64,000 bases of DNA. Source: Flavobacteriaceae bacterium UBA1682. Its GTDB lineage: Bacteria > Bacteroidota > Bacteroidia > Flavobacteriales > Flavobacteriaceae. The notes under the pieces were generated by a model. That model was not told the origin of the DNA. It worked only from the letters and a program-made list of their open reading frames with translations, and made no database searches. This document shows, piece after piece, positions 26,697 to 36,521 of this stretch. Location of the stretch: NCBI GenBank assembly GCA_002320285.1, contig DCKE01000029.1, positions 92,801 to 156,800 on the forward strand, given 5' to 3'. The position numbers and the translations under genes are program-made. Numbering within the stretch: position 1 is the first letter of the stretch; each line of letters starts with the position of its first letter.

Positions 26697-26704
26697 TATT
26701 TTTG
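26697..26704 (+). promoter_or_regulatory. Candidate promoter -7 element for the ABC-F gene
   Basis: TATTTTTG matches TAnnTTTG. It overlaps the 3' part of a GGCT...AGCC/TTTTTG inverted repeat (about 26653-26703) with an internal TTCTC/GAGAA hairpin. The element could therefore be part of a weak terminator for the preceding gene as well. Confidence 0.4.
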
Positions 26705-26722
26705 TAAAAAAAGAAATTACCC

Positions 26723-28582
26723 GTGAATTATTTATCAGTAGAAAACTTATCCAAATCTTACGGAGCAAGAACCTTGTTCGAAGATTTGTCTTTTGGAATA
26801 AACAAAGATCAAAAAATTGCTTTTGTAGCTAAAAATGGTTCTGGAAAAACCTCCATTTTAAAAATTATTACTGGTGAAGATACTCCCGATACAGGGCAAG
26901 TAGTGATCAGAAAGGGTATCCGTATGGCATTTTTGTCTCAGGAGCCCTCATTGCAAGATGATTTAACCATTGAGGAAAGCATCTTTGCCTCGGACAACGA
27001 AATCCTTACGGTAATTTCGGCTTATGAAAAAGCTTTGGAAAATCCAGAAGATGCAGATGCTTATCAAAAAGCCTTTGAGCAAATGGATATGCATAATGCA
27101 TGGGATTTTGAAACCCAATACAAACAAATCCTGTTTAAACTAAAACTAGAGGACTTTAAACTCAAGGTTAAAACGCTTTCTGGAGGTCAGAAAAAACGTT
27201 TGGCCTTGGCTATCATATTGATCAATAGACCTGATTTATTGATATTGGATGAACCTACCAACCACTTGGATCTAGAAATGATCGAATGGTTGGAGAACTA
27301 TTTTGCCAAAGAGAACATTACTTTATTTATGGTTACTCACGACCGTTTTTTCTTGGAAAGAGTGTGTAATGAAATCATTGAATTAGAAAACGGAAAGTTA
27401 TACCAATATAAAGGAAACTACTCGTATTATTTAGAGAAGAAAGAAGAGCGAATTGCGGCCGAAAATGCCAGTATAGACAAAGCACAAAATCTATTTGTAA
27501 AAGAATTGGATTGGATGCGCCGTCAGCCCAAAGCGAGAACAACCAAATCCAAATCGCGTCAAGACGATTTTTATGTGATAAAAGAGAAGGCCAGTAGCCG
27601 AAGAAAAGAACATAAGGTGGAGTTGGAAATTGATATGGGACGTATCGGTAGTAACGTCATTGAGTTGATCAAGGTATCTAAGAGTTTTGGAGATAAGGTC
27701 ATACTGGATAATTTCTCGTACAACTTCAACAAAGGAGAACGCATTGGTATTATCGGTAAGAATGGAACTGGAAAATCAACCTTTTTAAATATGATTACCC
27801 AAACTATTTTGCCCGACAAAGGCAAGATTACCGTTGGGGAGACGATCAAAATAGGCTACTATACCCAAAGTGGTATTCAACCGAAAGAAGGGCAGAAGGT
27901 AATTGATATCATTAAGGAATTTGGAGAATATATTCCGTTGTCCAAAGGACGTATGATATCGGCAGCACAGTTGTTGGAACGCTTTTTATTCGATAGAAAA
28001 AGACAATATGATTTCGTGGAGAAATTAAGTGGAGGTGAATTAAAACGTTTGTACCTGTGTACCGTATTGATTCAGAATCCTAATTTCTTGATTCTCGATG
28101 AGCCTACCAACGATTTAGATATTGTTACTTTAAACGTATTGGAAAGTTTCTTATTGGATTATCCGGGATGTTTATTAGTGGTTTCTCACGACCGTTATTT
28201 TATGGATAAAATCGTCGATCACTTGTTTGTCTTTAGAGGAAAAGGTGAAGTAGAAGATTTTCCGGGTAACTACTCTGACTTTAGAAGTTATGAAGACAGT
28301 GCGGAACCGGTAAAAGAAGAGCCGAAAGAGAAAGTCAATTGGAAAGAAGCTCAGAAAAAAGTGGGATTGACATTTCAAGAGCAAAAAGAATTTCAAAAAA
28401 TTGAACGCGAAATCAAGGATTTGGAATTGAAAAAAATCGAAATTGAGACGCTTTTTGCTGAAGGTAAAGTTGCGGATGAGCCTTCAATTGCCAAGAAAGC
28501 TAGTGAATTAAAAAGCATTTTAAAGAAAATGGAGGATAAGGAAGAACGTTGGTTTGAGCTTTCAGCTAAAAACGAATCATAG
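26723..28582 (+). CDS. ABC-F family ATPase (Uup-like)
   Basis: This is a soluble 619-residue protein with two ATP-binding cassettes and no membrane segments, the mark of ABC-F translation factors. Cassette 1 has Walker A AKNGSGKTS, signature LSGGQKKRLAL and Walker B LLILDEPTNHLD. Cassette 2 has GKNGTGKST, LSGGELKRLYL and FLILDEPTNDLD. A C-terminal coiled coil (about 535-615) is like the DNA/RNA-binding tail of Uup. ABC-F proteins bind the ribosomal E site and relieve stalling. The start is GTG at 26723, giving MNYLSVENLSKSYG. It could be uup itself; resistance-type ABC-F proteins usually lack this C-terminal tail. Confidence 0.92.
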   Translation: MNYLSVENLSKSYGARTLFEDLSFGINKDQKIAFVAKNGSGKTSILKIITGEDTPDTGQVVIRKGIRMAFLSQEPSLQDDLTIEESIFASDNEILTVISAYEKALENPEDADAYQKAFEQMDMHNAWDFETQYKQILFKLKLEDFKLKVKTLSGGQKKRLALAIILINRPDLLILDEPTNHLDLEMIEWLENYFAKENITLFMVTHDRFFLERVCNEIIELENGKLYQYKGNYSYYLEKKEERIAAENASIDKAQNLFVKELDWMRRQPKARTTKSKSRQDDFYVIKEKASSRRKEHKVELEIDMGRIGSNVIELIKVSKSFGDKVILDNFSYNFNKGERIGIIGKNGTGKSTFLNMITQTILPDKGKITVGETIKIGYYTQSGIQPKEGQKVIDIIKEFGEYIPLSKGRMISAAQLLERFLFDRKRQYDFVEKLSGGELKRLYLCTVLIQNPNFLILDEPTNDLDIVTLNVLESFLLDYPGCLLVVSHDRYFMDKIVDHLFVFRGKGEVEDFPGNYSDFRSYEDSAEPVKEEPKEKVNWKEAQKKVGLTFQEQKEFQKIEREIKDLELKKIEIETLFAEGKVADEPSIAKKASELKSILKKMEDKEERWFELSAKNES

Positions 28583-28617
28583 TTTATTTTAGACCGATTA
28601 AATCCTTTTGAAATAAT

Positions 28618-28657
28618 AAAATCCGCATCTAAACCTTTGGTTTGTTTGCGGATTTTT
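28618..28657 (+). terminator. Intrinsic terminator after the ABC-F gene
   Basis: AAATCCGC pairs with GCGGATTT across an inner AAACC/GGTTT helix, followed by six T. The strong A/T asymmetry suggests plus-strand use, but it may also stop the efflux operon from the other side. Confidence 0.75.
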
Positions 28658-28720
28658 TGTATATTAATATAGAGAAGTTGATTCCTCTAAGTTAGGCTTT
28701 ATACTATAAGAATTGCTTTG

Positions 28721-30187
28721 TTACTTCCAACCTCCTCCGAGTGATTTGTAAAGTTTTACACGGGCTAGTAATTTATTTTGTTTGAGTTTGTTGAGGTTTA
28801 ATTCGTTATCTAATGCGACTCTTTGCGCATTGATAATTTCTAAATAAGTGGCAAAACCACTGTTGAATAATAGATTGGATTGTTTGATTCCCAATTGAGA
28901 AGTCGTTACTTGTTCTTCGGCAATTTCGAGTTGCTTGTCTAATTGATCCAAAGTGATCAAGGCATCTGTGACGTCATTAATCGCGGTGTAAACCGTCATC
29001 TGAAAATCAATTTCCGATTTTTTTCGCTCTAGTTTAGCTACTTCAAAATCGGTTTTTAGTTTTCGTTTCTGAAAGATCGGTTGTGTTAGTGTTCCAATTA
29101 AACTACCAAATAGGGATCCCGGAATATTAAACCAGTTTTCGGCAAGCATACTGTTTAGACCACCACTTACATCTATTTTTAAAGAGGGGTATCGATTGGC
29201 TTGTGAGACACCTACTACGGCATTTTTAGCTTTTAACTCCAATTCAGCGGCACGAACGTCGGGTCTTCTACTAACCATATACAAAGGGATACCGGCACTT
29301 AGAGTTTCTTCATAAGTCAGGTCGCTTAATTTGCCTTGTCGTGGTAATCCTTTAGGGAATTGCCCCATCAAAAGCATCAAGGCATTTTCTTGTAAGGCAA
29401 TTTGTTGATTTAAAGACGGAATTAGAGCTTTGGCTACTAACATTTGTGAACGCGTTTGTTGGATCGCTAAAGAAGTAATCTGACCCGCATCACGCTGCAA
29501 TTGTACGATCTTTAACGTATTGTTACTCAATTCAAAATTGGTTTGAGCGACTTCTAATTGGGCGTCAAGCAGTAATAAATTATAATATCCTTCGGCTATG
29601 CTCGAAATGATTTCGGTTTGAACGGTTTTTTGAGCTTCATAAGTTTGTAAGTAACGCGCTAGAGCCTCTGCTTTTTGACTTTTTATCTTTCCCCAAATAT
29701 CAATTTCCCAACTAACTTGTAAGGCTGATATATGTTGAGCAGCGTTGACATACATCGTTTGAGGTGCGGTTTCTCCTTTTTCGGCATACCAATTCGAGGC
29801 TGCTGAACCGTAATAATTTTCCGAGCGATATTGATAGGCAACATTTCCTGCGTCGACGGCAACCGAAGGGAGCCAACCCATTTTAGCTTGACGCACTTTC
29901 TGGTTGGCAATTTCTATATTTTGAATGGCTTTCTGCATATCAAAATTGTGTGCTAACCCCATATCAATCCATTCGATTAACTGCGGATCTTCAAAGAAGG
30001 ATTTCCAATCAATATCGGCAATTCCGACAGAATCCGGAACCTTGTTTATCGAATCTAATGTTCGATACTCCGTCGGGACCTCAAATTGAGGTGGAGTGTA
30101 TTTGGACTTCGTCACACAGGAGCTCACGACTAAGGAGACAAAGCCGATTACGATAAGGGACTGGAACGAGATGATTTGTTTTTTCAT
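28721..30187 (-). CDS. RND efflux outer-membrane lipoprotein (OprM/NodT family)
   Basis: This is the outer-membrane channel of a tripartite efflux pump. The product has 488 residues with a lipoprotein signal peptide (SLVVSSC, Cys at about residue 24). Two OEP (TolC-like) repeats follow; family segments include QVSWEIDIWGKIKSQ, SRRPDVRAAELEL, GVSQANRYPSLKIDVSGGL and a C-terminal ARVKLYKSLGGGW. It is the last gene of the operon: adaptor, pump, channel, with 88 bases after the pump gene. Confidence 0.93.
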   Translation of the reverse strand: MKKQIISFQSLIVIGFVSLVVSSCVTKSKYTPPQFEVPTEYRTLDSINKVPDSVGIADIDWKSFFEDPQLIEWIDMGLAHNFDMQKAIQNIEIANQKVRQAKMGWLPSVAVDAGNVAYQYRSENYYGSAASNWYAEKGETAPQTMYVNAAQHISALQVSWEIDIWGKIKSQKAEALARYLQTYEAQKTVQTEIISSIAEGYYNLLLLDAQLEVAQTNFELSNNTLKIVQLQRDAGQITSLAIQQTRSQMLVAKALIPSLNQQIALQENALMLLMGQFPKGLPRQGKLSDLTYEETLSAGIPLYMVSRRPDVRAAELELKAKNAVVGVSQANRYPSLKIDVSGGLNSMLAENWFNIPGSLFGSLIGTLTQPIFQKRKLKTDFEVAKLERKKSEIDFQMTVYTAINDVTDALITLDQLDKQLEIAEEQVTTSQLGIKQSNLLFNSGFATYLEIINAQRVALDNELNLNKLKQNKLLARVKLYKSLGGGWK

Positions 30188-30275
30188 AAGTTTTGATCTT
30201 AAAATTTTTACTGTAGTGTAGCTTGGTCTTAAATCCAGGCTATAACAGCTTGTTGATTGGCTGGCGACTAACGGA

Positions 30276-33200
30276 TTATTCGTTGGTAAATCGGCTTTTT
30301 AATGTTTCATCTAAACTCTGAAAGACATAAAACAAAAGAGGGATAAACAGTAAACCCAGTCCGACGCCAAATAACATACCACCAGCGGCACTAAAACTAA
30401 TCGAGTGGTTTCCCTGAGCTGATGGGCCAACAGTCCACATCAATGGCGTGAGGCCGGCAACGAACGCCAAGGACGTCATCAGAATCGGGCGCAACCTCAT
30501 CTTGGCGCCTTGTATGGCAGCATCGAGTATAGAAGCACCTTGCTTGCGTTGTTGAAGTGCAAATTCAACGATTAATATCGCATTTTTAGCTAACAGACCA
30601 ATCAGCATAATTAAGCCTACTTGTACATAAATGTTATTTTGTAATCCCACCAAATTAATCAATAGGAAAACTCCGAATAGTCCAGTTGGAACCGATAGTA
30701 ATATCGCCAACGGCAGTAAGTAACTTTCGTATTGTGCTGCCAGTAAAAAATAAATGAACAGCAGGCTTAATCCAAAAATCATGATGGCTTGATTGCCCGA
30801 GGATTTTTCCTCTGCACTCATACCGGTAAATTCGTACGAATAATTTCCAGGTAAGTTTGCGGCCACTTCTTCTATGGCTTTAATCGCATCACCAGTGCTA
30901 TAACCCGGTGCTGGATTGGCGTTGATCGAAATGGCGTTGTATAGGTTATATCGCGTAACGGTTTCGGGACCCAATACTTTTCTCAGTTTGACTAAGGTAT
31001 TTGCCGGTAACATTTCGCCTTTATTATTTTTCACATAAATAGATTTAAAGGATTGTGGGTCGTTTCTATAATCGACATCGGCTTGCATATATACGCGATA
31101 TTGACGTCCAAAACGACTAAAGTCACCAGCTTGTACACGACCGTAATACGATCTTATGGTAGTCATCAATTCCTTGACACTGACTCCCAGTGCCTTGGCT
31201 TTAACGTTGTCTATATCCAGCACATATTGCGGGAAATTGGCTTTAAAAGACGTAAAGGAATTAGCGATTTCAGGACGTTGATTGATTTCTTTAATAAAAG
31301 AATCGGCTGTACTGCTAAATTTGTCAAACCCACCGCCTAAACGATCCTGTAACACAAATTCGACACCGCTGAAGTCACCAAATCCCTGCATGGTCGGTCG
31401 TGGAAATACGTTGAAAGTAGCCTCGTTTAACACCGATAAATCGCGGTGGATGTTTTCGATAATCACGTTGATGTTTTTAACCTTTCCTCGTTCCTTGTAC
31501 GGTTTGAGGTTGATATAACCCACAGCAAATGAAGGGCTACTACTACCGTCAATAGTATTATAACCAGAAATATTGGTCATCCCTTGAATTTCAGGTCTCT
31601 TTTGCAAGATACTGTCTGCTTTGGCCAAAACGACTTTGGTTCTCGCTAGGGAAGCTCCCGGAGGTAGGGCTAGGGAATAGGTGATAAAACTATCGTCTTC
31701 TGTCGGAATAAAAGCCGCAGGAGTTTTTAGCATAATCACCACTCCTAAACCGATAACAAGGGCTAGGGCGATTAGGGAAATTTTCTTTCTTTCAATGATT
31801 TTATTAAGCAACAAAACGTATTTTCCGGTAAAGCGGTCGAAGGCGACATTAAAGGCAAAGAAAAAACGACCTTTAACGCGTTCAAATTTATTGCGCTGAT
31901 CGATAATCTCGGGTTTTTCAAGCTCGAGAGGTGGTTTTAAAAACAAAGCACACAAAGCCGGACTTAAGGTCAAGGCATTTACTGCCGAAATCAAAATAGC
32001 AATGGCTAGGGTATAGGCAAACTGTTTGTAAAATAAACCCGAAGGCCCTTCCATAAAACCAACAGGTAAGAAAACAGCTGCCATGACCATGGTAATGGAA
32101 AGAATAGCTCGAGTAATTTCACTCATGGTCGACACCGTTGCCGCTTTAGCTTTCATACCGGTTTGGTGCATTTTCTCGTGTATGGCTTCGACCACAACTA
32201 TGGCATCATCAACGACAATACCAATGGCCAGTACCAGTGCAAACATCGTTAACACATTAATCGAAAAGCCCAGTAGGTAGATAAAAAATAAAGTACCCAA
32301 TAGCGATACAGGAATGGATAAGACCGGAATAATCGTCGATCTCATGTCCTGTAAAAACAAGAAAACGATGATAAATACCAAGAAGAAAGCTTCGAAAAGG
32401 GTACTTCTCACTTGGCTGATGGATTCGTCAATTTGATCTTTTACAGAATAACTGATTTCATATTTGATTCCCTTCGGAAAGGTTTTTGAAACCTTTTCCA
32501 AAACTTCTCGAACACCGATATCAATGTCTCGGGCATTAGAGCCGCTGGTTTGGGTAATATTCATGGTCAAGCCAGGAAAGCCATTTACTCGGTTATCACT
32601 ACCGGCATTTGAAGCGCCAAACTCGACTCTCGCAATGTCTTTTAAAAATAGAATAGATCCGTCTTCGTTGGTTTTAATCACTAAATTCTCAAATTCCTCA
32701 GGTAGACTAAACCTTCCCTTGTGTTTTAAGGCTGTTTCAAAGACTTCATCAGAGGTTTCTCCAAATTTTCCAGGCGCTATTTCAAAGTTCTGATCTTTAA
32801 TAGCAGCGATAACATCTTGTGGAATCAGGTTGTAAGAGGCGAGTTTGTCTGGGTTTAACCAGGTGCGCATCGAGTAATCTCTAGAGCCAATTCGACTGAC
32901 TGATGCCACGCCGGGAACGCGTAAAAGCTCTCGGTTGAGATTGATTTGTGAATAGGCTTGTAAAAAGGTTTCATCGTATATTCCCTGTGGATGGTCGCTG
33001 AAGAAATTGATCGTCATGATGTTTCCATTTTGGCGGGGAGTTACAGAAATCCCTGCTTCATTAACCTCAGCAGGCACTTGACTGGAAGCTTTGGAAACGC
33101 GATTCTGTACATTGACAGCTGCTTGATCTGGATCCGTACCGGCTTCAAAATAGATGTTAACCGATCCCGAACCACTGTTACTGGCTTTTGAGGAAATGTA

Positions 33201-33428
33201 GGTCATGTTATCTACGCCGTTGATGGCTTCTTCAATGGGCAATAAGACGCTTTGAGCCATGGTTTCCGCATTCGCTCCGGGATAGGACATCGAAACGGTA
33301 ACACTAGGAGGAGCGATGTCCGGAAATCGAGTTATCGGTAACATTTTGAGCCCAACTAAACCTAATAAGATAAACATCATCGAAATGACTGTCGCTAGGA
33401 TGGGACGATTTATAATGGCTTTTAGCAT
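30276..33428 (-). CDS. RND-family efflux permease (HAE1/AcrB type)
   Basis: This is a proton-driven inner-membrane pump of 1050 residues. It has twelve predicted transmembrane helices in the AcrB layout, with two large periplasmic loops. It starts with the typical ITRFPDIAPPSVTVSMSYPGA segment. The proton-relay Asp pair lies in TM4 (AIGIVVDDAIVVVE). The second half contains GLLAKNAILIVEFA and MLIGLLAKNA. HAE1 pumps export hydrophobic and amphiphilic compounds, including antibiotics and bile-type detergents; the substrate range here is unknown. It sits between the adaptor and channel genes, 48 bases after the adaptor. Confidence 0.95.
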   Translation of the reverse strand: MLKAIINRPILATVISMMFILLGLVGLKMLPITRFPDIAPPSVTVSMSYPGANAETMAQSVLLPIEEAINGVDNMTYISSKASNSGSGSVNIYFEAGTDPDQAAVNVQNRVSKASSQVPAEVNEAGISVTPRQNGNIMTINFFSDHPQGIYDETFLQAYSQINLNRELLRVPGVASVSRIGSRDYSMRTWLNPDKLASYNLIPQDVIAAIKDQNFEIAPGKFGETSDEVFETALKHKGRFSLPEEFENLVIKTNEDGSILFLKDIARVEFGASNAGSDNRVNGFPGLTMNITQTSGSNARDIDIGVREVLEKVSKTFPKGIKYEISYSVKDQIDESISQVRSTLFEAFFLVFIIVFLFLQDMRSTIIPVLSIPVSLLGTLFFIYLLGFSINVLTMFALVLAIGIVVDDAIVVVEAIHEKMHQTGMKAKAATVSTMSEITRAILSITMVMAAVFLPVGFMEGPSGLFYKQFAYTLAIAILISAVNALTLSPALCALFLKPPLELEKPEIIDQRNKFERVKGRFFFAFNVAFDRFTGKYVLLLNKIIERKKISLIALALVIGLGVVIMLKTPAAFIPTEDDSFITYSLALPPGASLARTKVVLAKADSILQKRPEIQGMTNISGYNTIDGSSSPSFAVGYINLKPYKERGKVKNINVIIENIHRDLSVLNEATFNVFPRPTMQGFGDFSGVEFVLQDRLGGGFDKFSSTADSFIKEINQRPEIANSFTSFKANFPQYVLDIDNVKAKALGVSVKELMTTIRSYYGRVQAGDFSRFGRQYRVYMQADVDYRNDPQSFKSIYVKNNKGEMLPANTLVKLRKVLGPETVTRYNLYNAISINANPAPGYSTGDAIKAIEEVAANLPGNYSYEFTGMSAEEKSSGNQAIMIFGLSLLFIYFLLAAQYESYLLPLAILLSVPTGLFGVFLLINLVGLQNNIYVQVGLIMLIGLLAKNAILIVEFALQQRKQGASILDAAIQGAKMRLRPILMTSLAFVAGLTPLMWTVGPSAQGNHSISFSAAGGMLFGVGLGLLFIPLLFYVFQSLDETLKSRFTNE

Positions 33429-33476
33429 AATTTCTCTGTTGATTGAAAAAAAAGGATTTTTAGAGCGCTTATACCC

Positions 33477-34628
33477 CTATAATTGAGGTTTAATATACAT
33501 GCCCTCAGTGAGTTTGTCAAAGCCCGTTTGTATGACGATATCGCCTCTAACGAGTCCTTGAGTAACGATGTAGTTGTCTCCAGAACTGCCCTCGATGGTA
33601 ATGGCTTGTAGTTTTACTTTACTTTCAGCATCCAAGAGATAGACGAAAGTTTTATCTTGTATCGCGGTAGTTGCAACCTGAGGTACTAAAATGACATGAT
33701 TTCGAGATTCTTGTAGTTTTACAGTACCGGTATTACCCGATCTCATAACGTCTTTGGAATTGGGAAAGGTGGCACGTAGGGATATGGCACCAGTGCTGCG
33801 GTTCACTTGACCGTCTATGGCGTCTACGACACCTTTTTCACCGTATTCATGACCGTCCGCGAGGATCAATGAAACCTCGGGTAAGATCTGTCCCGATGAG
33901 GTTATCCGTGCTGTATCGGCCTTTTGAGCATCTTTTGTGAAATATAAAAAGTCGGATTCACTCATGCCAAAATAGACATACACATCACTTACATCAGATA
34001 AAACCGTCAAAGGTTGACTGTCATTTTTGGCTACTAAATTCCCAATTCGCTTCGGGATTCTACCGATATATCCGCTAACCGTAGCTTTGATTAAGGTATA
34101 TTCGAGATTGATTTTTGCACTGCCCACCGCTGCTGTAGCTTTGGCCAGAGAGGCTTTGGCAATTTCATAATTGGATTTTGCCGTTTCCAATTGCACTTCT
34201 GCAATGACCTCGTTGTCAATAAGTGGTTTTAATCGGTCAATCTCTAATCGAGCATTTTTTAACTTGGCTTTCTCAACGTTTTCATTGGCGATAGCGTTGT
34301 TTAAAATCTCTTGATACGGCATGGGATTGATTTGAAATAAAGCTTGGCCTTCCTTGACAAAGGCGCCCTCGTCAACAAATATTTTATCGAGTGATCCCTC
34401 GACCTGTGGACGAATTTCAACATTGATTTTTCCCTCTATATTTCCTATGTAATTCTTTACCGTTATAGCTGTAGTGGTGTCGATTTTAATCACCGGTAAG
34501 GTTAGTGCATTCTCTTTGGGGTCTAGCGGTTTTGGCGTAATCATATTACACCTACTTAAACTAATAAGTGTTCCGATCAATAAGAGAGAAGAAAGACCAA
34601 CAATGATGTTTTTGCTTTTTGTAATCAT
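33477..34628 (-). CDS. RND efflux periplasmic adaptor subunit
   Basis: This is a membrane-fusion protein that links the RND pump to the outer-membrane channel. The product has 383 residues. An N-terminal hydrophobic segment ends at SLSRC, a poor lipobox, so it may be either lipid-anchored or membrane-tethered. Next come a barrel-sandwich hybrid domain split by an alpha-helical hairpin (EIRPQVEGSLDKIFVDEGAFV and, after the hairpin, YTLIKATVSGYIGRI), a beta-barrel domain, and a membrane-proximal domain. It is the first gene of the operon. No TetR- or AraC-type regulator gene is adjacent. Confidence 0.93.
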   Translation of the reverse strand: MITKSKNIIVGLSSLLLIGTLISLSRCNMITPKPLDPKENALTLPVIKIDTTTAITVKNYIGNIEGKINVEIRPQVEGSLDKIFVDEGAFVKEGQALFQINPMPYQEILNNAIANENVEKAKLKNARLEIDRLKPLIDNEVIAEVQLETAKSNYEIAKASLAKATAAVGSAKINLEYTLIKATVSGYIGRIPKRIGNLVAKNDSQPLTVLSDVSDVYVYFGMSESDFLYFTKDAQKADTARITSSGQILPEVSLILADGHEYGEKGVVDAIDGQVNRSTGAISLRATFPNSKDVMRSGNTGTVKLQESRNHVILVPQVATTAIQDKTFVYLLDAESKVKLQAITIEGSSGDNYIVTQGLVRGDIVIQTGFDKLTEGMYIKPQL

Positions 34629-34985
34629 ATGTATGCAATTGAAATTCTATGGTATAAAAGTGAGTCGATACCGCATGGGCTTCGTACTACTGCATAGTCA
34701 ATGACAGTGCCATTCGACTTGGAGTGGAAAATAGCTTCGGGATTTCAACTGTTTGAATTTTGTTTTTTGTTTACAAGTATTTGTATGCTAGCTTTTTATG
34801 TTTATTTTTGAAATTATGGAAAGCGATGACTCTTGTTTTTTTGTCGCTCGCATTTTTATGTGAACAATGTTCTCGATTCGTGGAGTCATTCTACAAGATT
34901 TAATGTCTTTTAGCTATTTCTAAGATCAAATACGAGGCTTTTCGCGGAAATAATATATTTTATTCTCTTTAAAATAGATAAAATT
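34629..34985. other. Divergent control region, efflux operon and comM
   Basis: This 357-base gap holds the promoters of both flanking units. I find no TTTG/TAnnTTTG pair on the minus strand. The best minus-strand candidate is a sigma-54-like element (34712-34697). An imperfect palindrome TACAA-GTAT-TTGTA (34772-34785) could be an operator. On the plus strand TATTTTTG (34803-34810) is a possible -7 element for comM, but it is far upstream. Confidence 0.45.
34697..34712 (-). promoter_or_regulatory. Sigma-54-like promoter element upstream of the efflux operon
   Basis: The minus strand reads TGGCAC-TGTCA-TTGAC. The GG and TTG positions have the spacing of a -24/-12 promoter (TGGCACnnnnnTTGC), with A in place of C at the last consensus base. 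It would start transcription near 34685, 57 bases before the adaptor gene. Sequence match only. Confidence 0.35.
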
Positions 34986-36521
34986 ATGATTACAAAAATA
35001 TTTGGAAGTGCTGTATTTGGAATTGAAGCATCTACGATCACTATTGAAGTGAGTATGGATACGGGCATCGGATATCACTTGGTAGGCTTGCCGGATAATG
35101 CGATTAAGGAAAGCAGTTATAGAATTGCTGCGGCATTAAAGAATAATGGTTATAAATGGCCGGGGCGAAAAATTATTGTCAATATGGCTCCGGCAGATCT
35201 TCGCAAAGAGGGGTCTGCTTACGATTTGACCTTGGCGATAGGCGTGTTGATGGATTCCAAGCAGATTAAAACGACGACTCAACAACAGTATATCATTATG
35301 GGAGAACTGTCTTTGGATGGTGGTTTACAGCCGATAAAAGGAGCTTTGCCCATTGCGATTCAGGCGAAAGCAGAAGGTTTTAAAGGATTGGTTTTACCCA
35401 TTCAAAATGCTCAAGAAGCTGCGATTGTAGAAGGATTAGACGTATATGGTGTAGAGAATATGCAGGAGGTTATTGACTTTTTTGAAGAAAAATTGGTTTT
35501 AAAACCGATTGTTGTGGATTTAAAAGCCGCGTTTGATCAAGTACATCAACATTATGCGGGTATGGATTTTAAAGAAGTAAAAGGACAAGAGAGCATTAAG
35601 CGATGTATGGAAATTGCTGCTGCTGGCGGACATAATATTATTTTGATAGGGCCTCCCGGTTCAGGGAAAACCATGTTGGCAAAAAGATTACCCAGTATAT
35701 TACCTCCAATGACGATGGATGAGGCGCTGGAAACCACTAAAATACACAGTGTTGTGGGCAAAGTCAAAGACATCGGTCTGATGCGGCATCGTCCGTTTCG
35801 AAACCCACACCATACTGCATCATCGGTTTCTCTAGTAGGAGGGGGGAGTTACCCTCAACCGGGCGAGATATCTCTAGCACATAATGGCGTATTGTTTTTG
35901 GATGAATTACCCGAATTTAAAAGAGAGGTTTTAGAGGTGATGCGACAGCCGTTGGAAGATCGAGAAGTGACGATTGCTCGGGCAAAATTCACTATAACCT
36001 ATCCTTCATCATTTATGTTGGTGGCGAGTATGAATCCAAGCCCCAGCGGTTTTTTTAAAGATCCCGATGCTGCAGTACAATCTACTCCTCTGGAAATTCA
36101 ACGTTACCTGAGCAAAATATCAGGTCCCCTTTTAGATCGAATTGATATCCATATCGAAGTAAATCCAGTACCCTTTGAAAAGTTAGCCGAAACCGATTTA
36201 GCCGAAGACAGTGACACCATTCGAAAGAGAGTGGTTAAAGCCCGCGAAATTCAATCTCAAAGATATAAGGAAATACCCGGTATTCATTATAATGCGCAAA
36301 TGTCTACCCCTTTGATTCGAGCTTATTGTGTGCTAAACGAGCACTCATTGACCTTGTTAAAAGAAGCTATGGAGCGACTAAATTTGTCTGCTAGGGCCTA
36401 TGATCGAATTTTAAAAGTATCGAGAACGATCGCGGATTTAGATGGAGAAAATGATTTAGAAACCCATCACATCGCAGAGGCAATACAATACCGTAGTCTC
36501 GATCGAGAAGGTTGGATATAA
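34986..36521 (+). CDS. comM: ComM/YifB family Mg-chelatase-like AAA+ ATPase
   Basis: The product is 511 residues with an N-terminal Lon-like (S16-fold) domain, about 1-165, starting MITKIFGSAVFGIEA. A central AAA+ module has Walker A GPPGSGKTM and Walker B LFLDELPEF, and there is a C-terminal Mg-chelatase helical domain (SARAYDRILKVSRTIADL). In Vibrio, ComM is a branch-migration helicase that extends integration of incoming single-stranded DNA during transformation; most bacteria carry it. It is divergent from the efflux operon. Its stop codon abuts that of the convergent membrane gene with no gap. Confidence 0.92.
   Translation: MITKIFGSAVFGIEASTITIEVSMDTGIGYHLVGLPDNAIKESSYRIAAALKNNGYKWPGRKIIVNMAPADLRKEGSAYDLTLAIGVLMDSKQIKTTTQQQYIIMGELSLDGGLQPIKGALPIAIQAKAEGFKGLVLPIQNAQEAAIVEGLDVYGVENMQEVIDFFEEKLVLKPIVVDLKAAFDQVHQHYAGMDFKEVKGQESIKRCMEIAAAGGHNIILIGPPGSGKTMLAKRLPSILPPMTMDEALETTKIHSVVGKVKDIGLMRHRPFRNPHHTASSVSLVGGGSYPQPGEISLAHNGVLFLDELPEFKREVLEVMRQPLEDREVTIARAKFTITYPSSFMLVASMNPSPSGFFKDPDAAVQSTPLEIQRYLSKISGPLLDRIDIHIEVNPVPFEKLAETDLAEDSDTIRKRVVKAREIQSQRYKEIPGIHYNAQMSTPLIRAYCVLNEHSLTLLKEAMERLNLSARAYDRILKVSRTIADLDGENDLETHHIAEAIQYRSLDREGWI

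Noticed and set aside
28721..34628. CusABC-type metal efflux identity for the RND operon
   Set aside because: The pump has the VVDDAIVVVE motif and layout of the HAE1 (AcrB) branch, and there are no Met-rich or His-rich metal sites in the adaptor.
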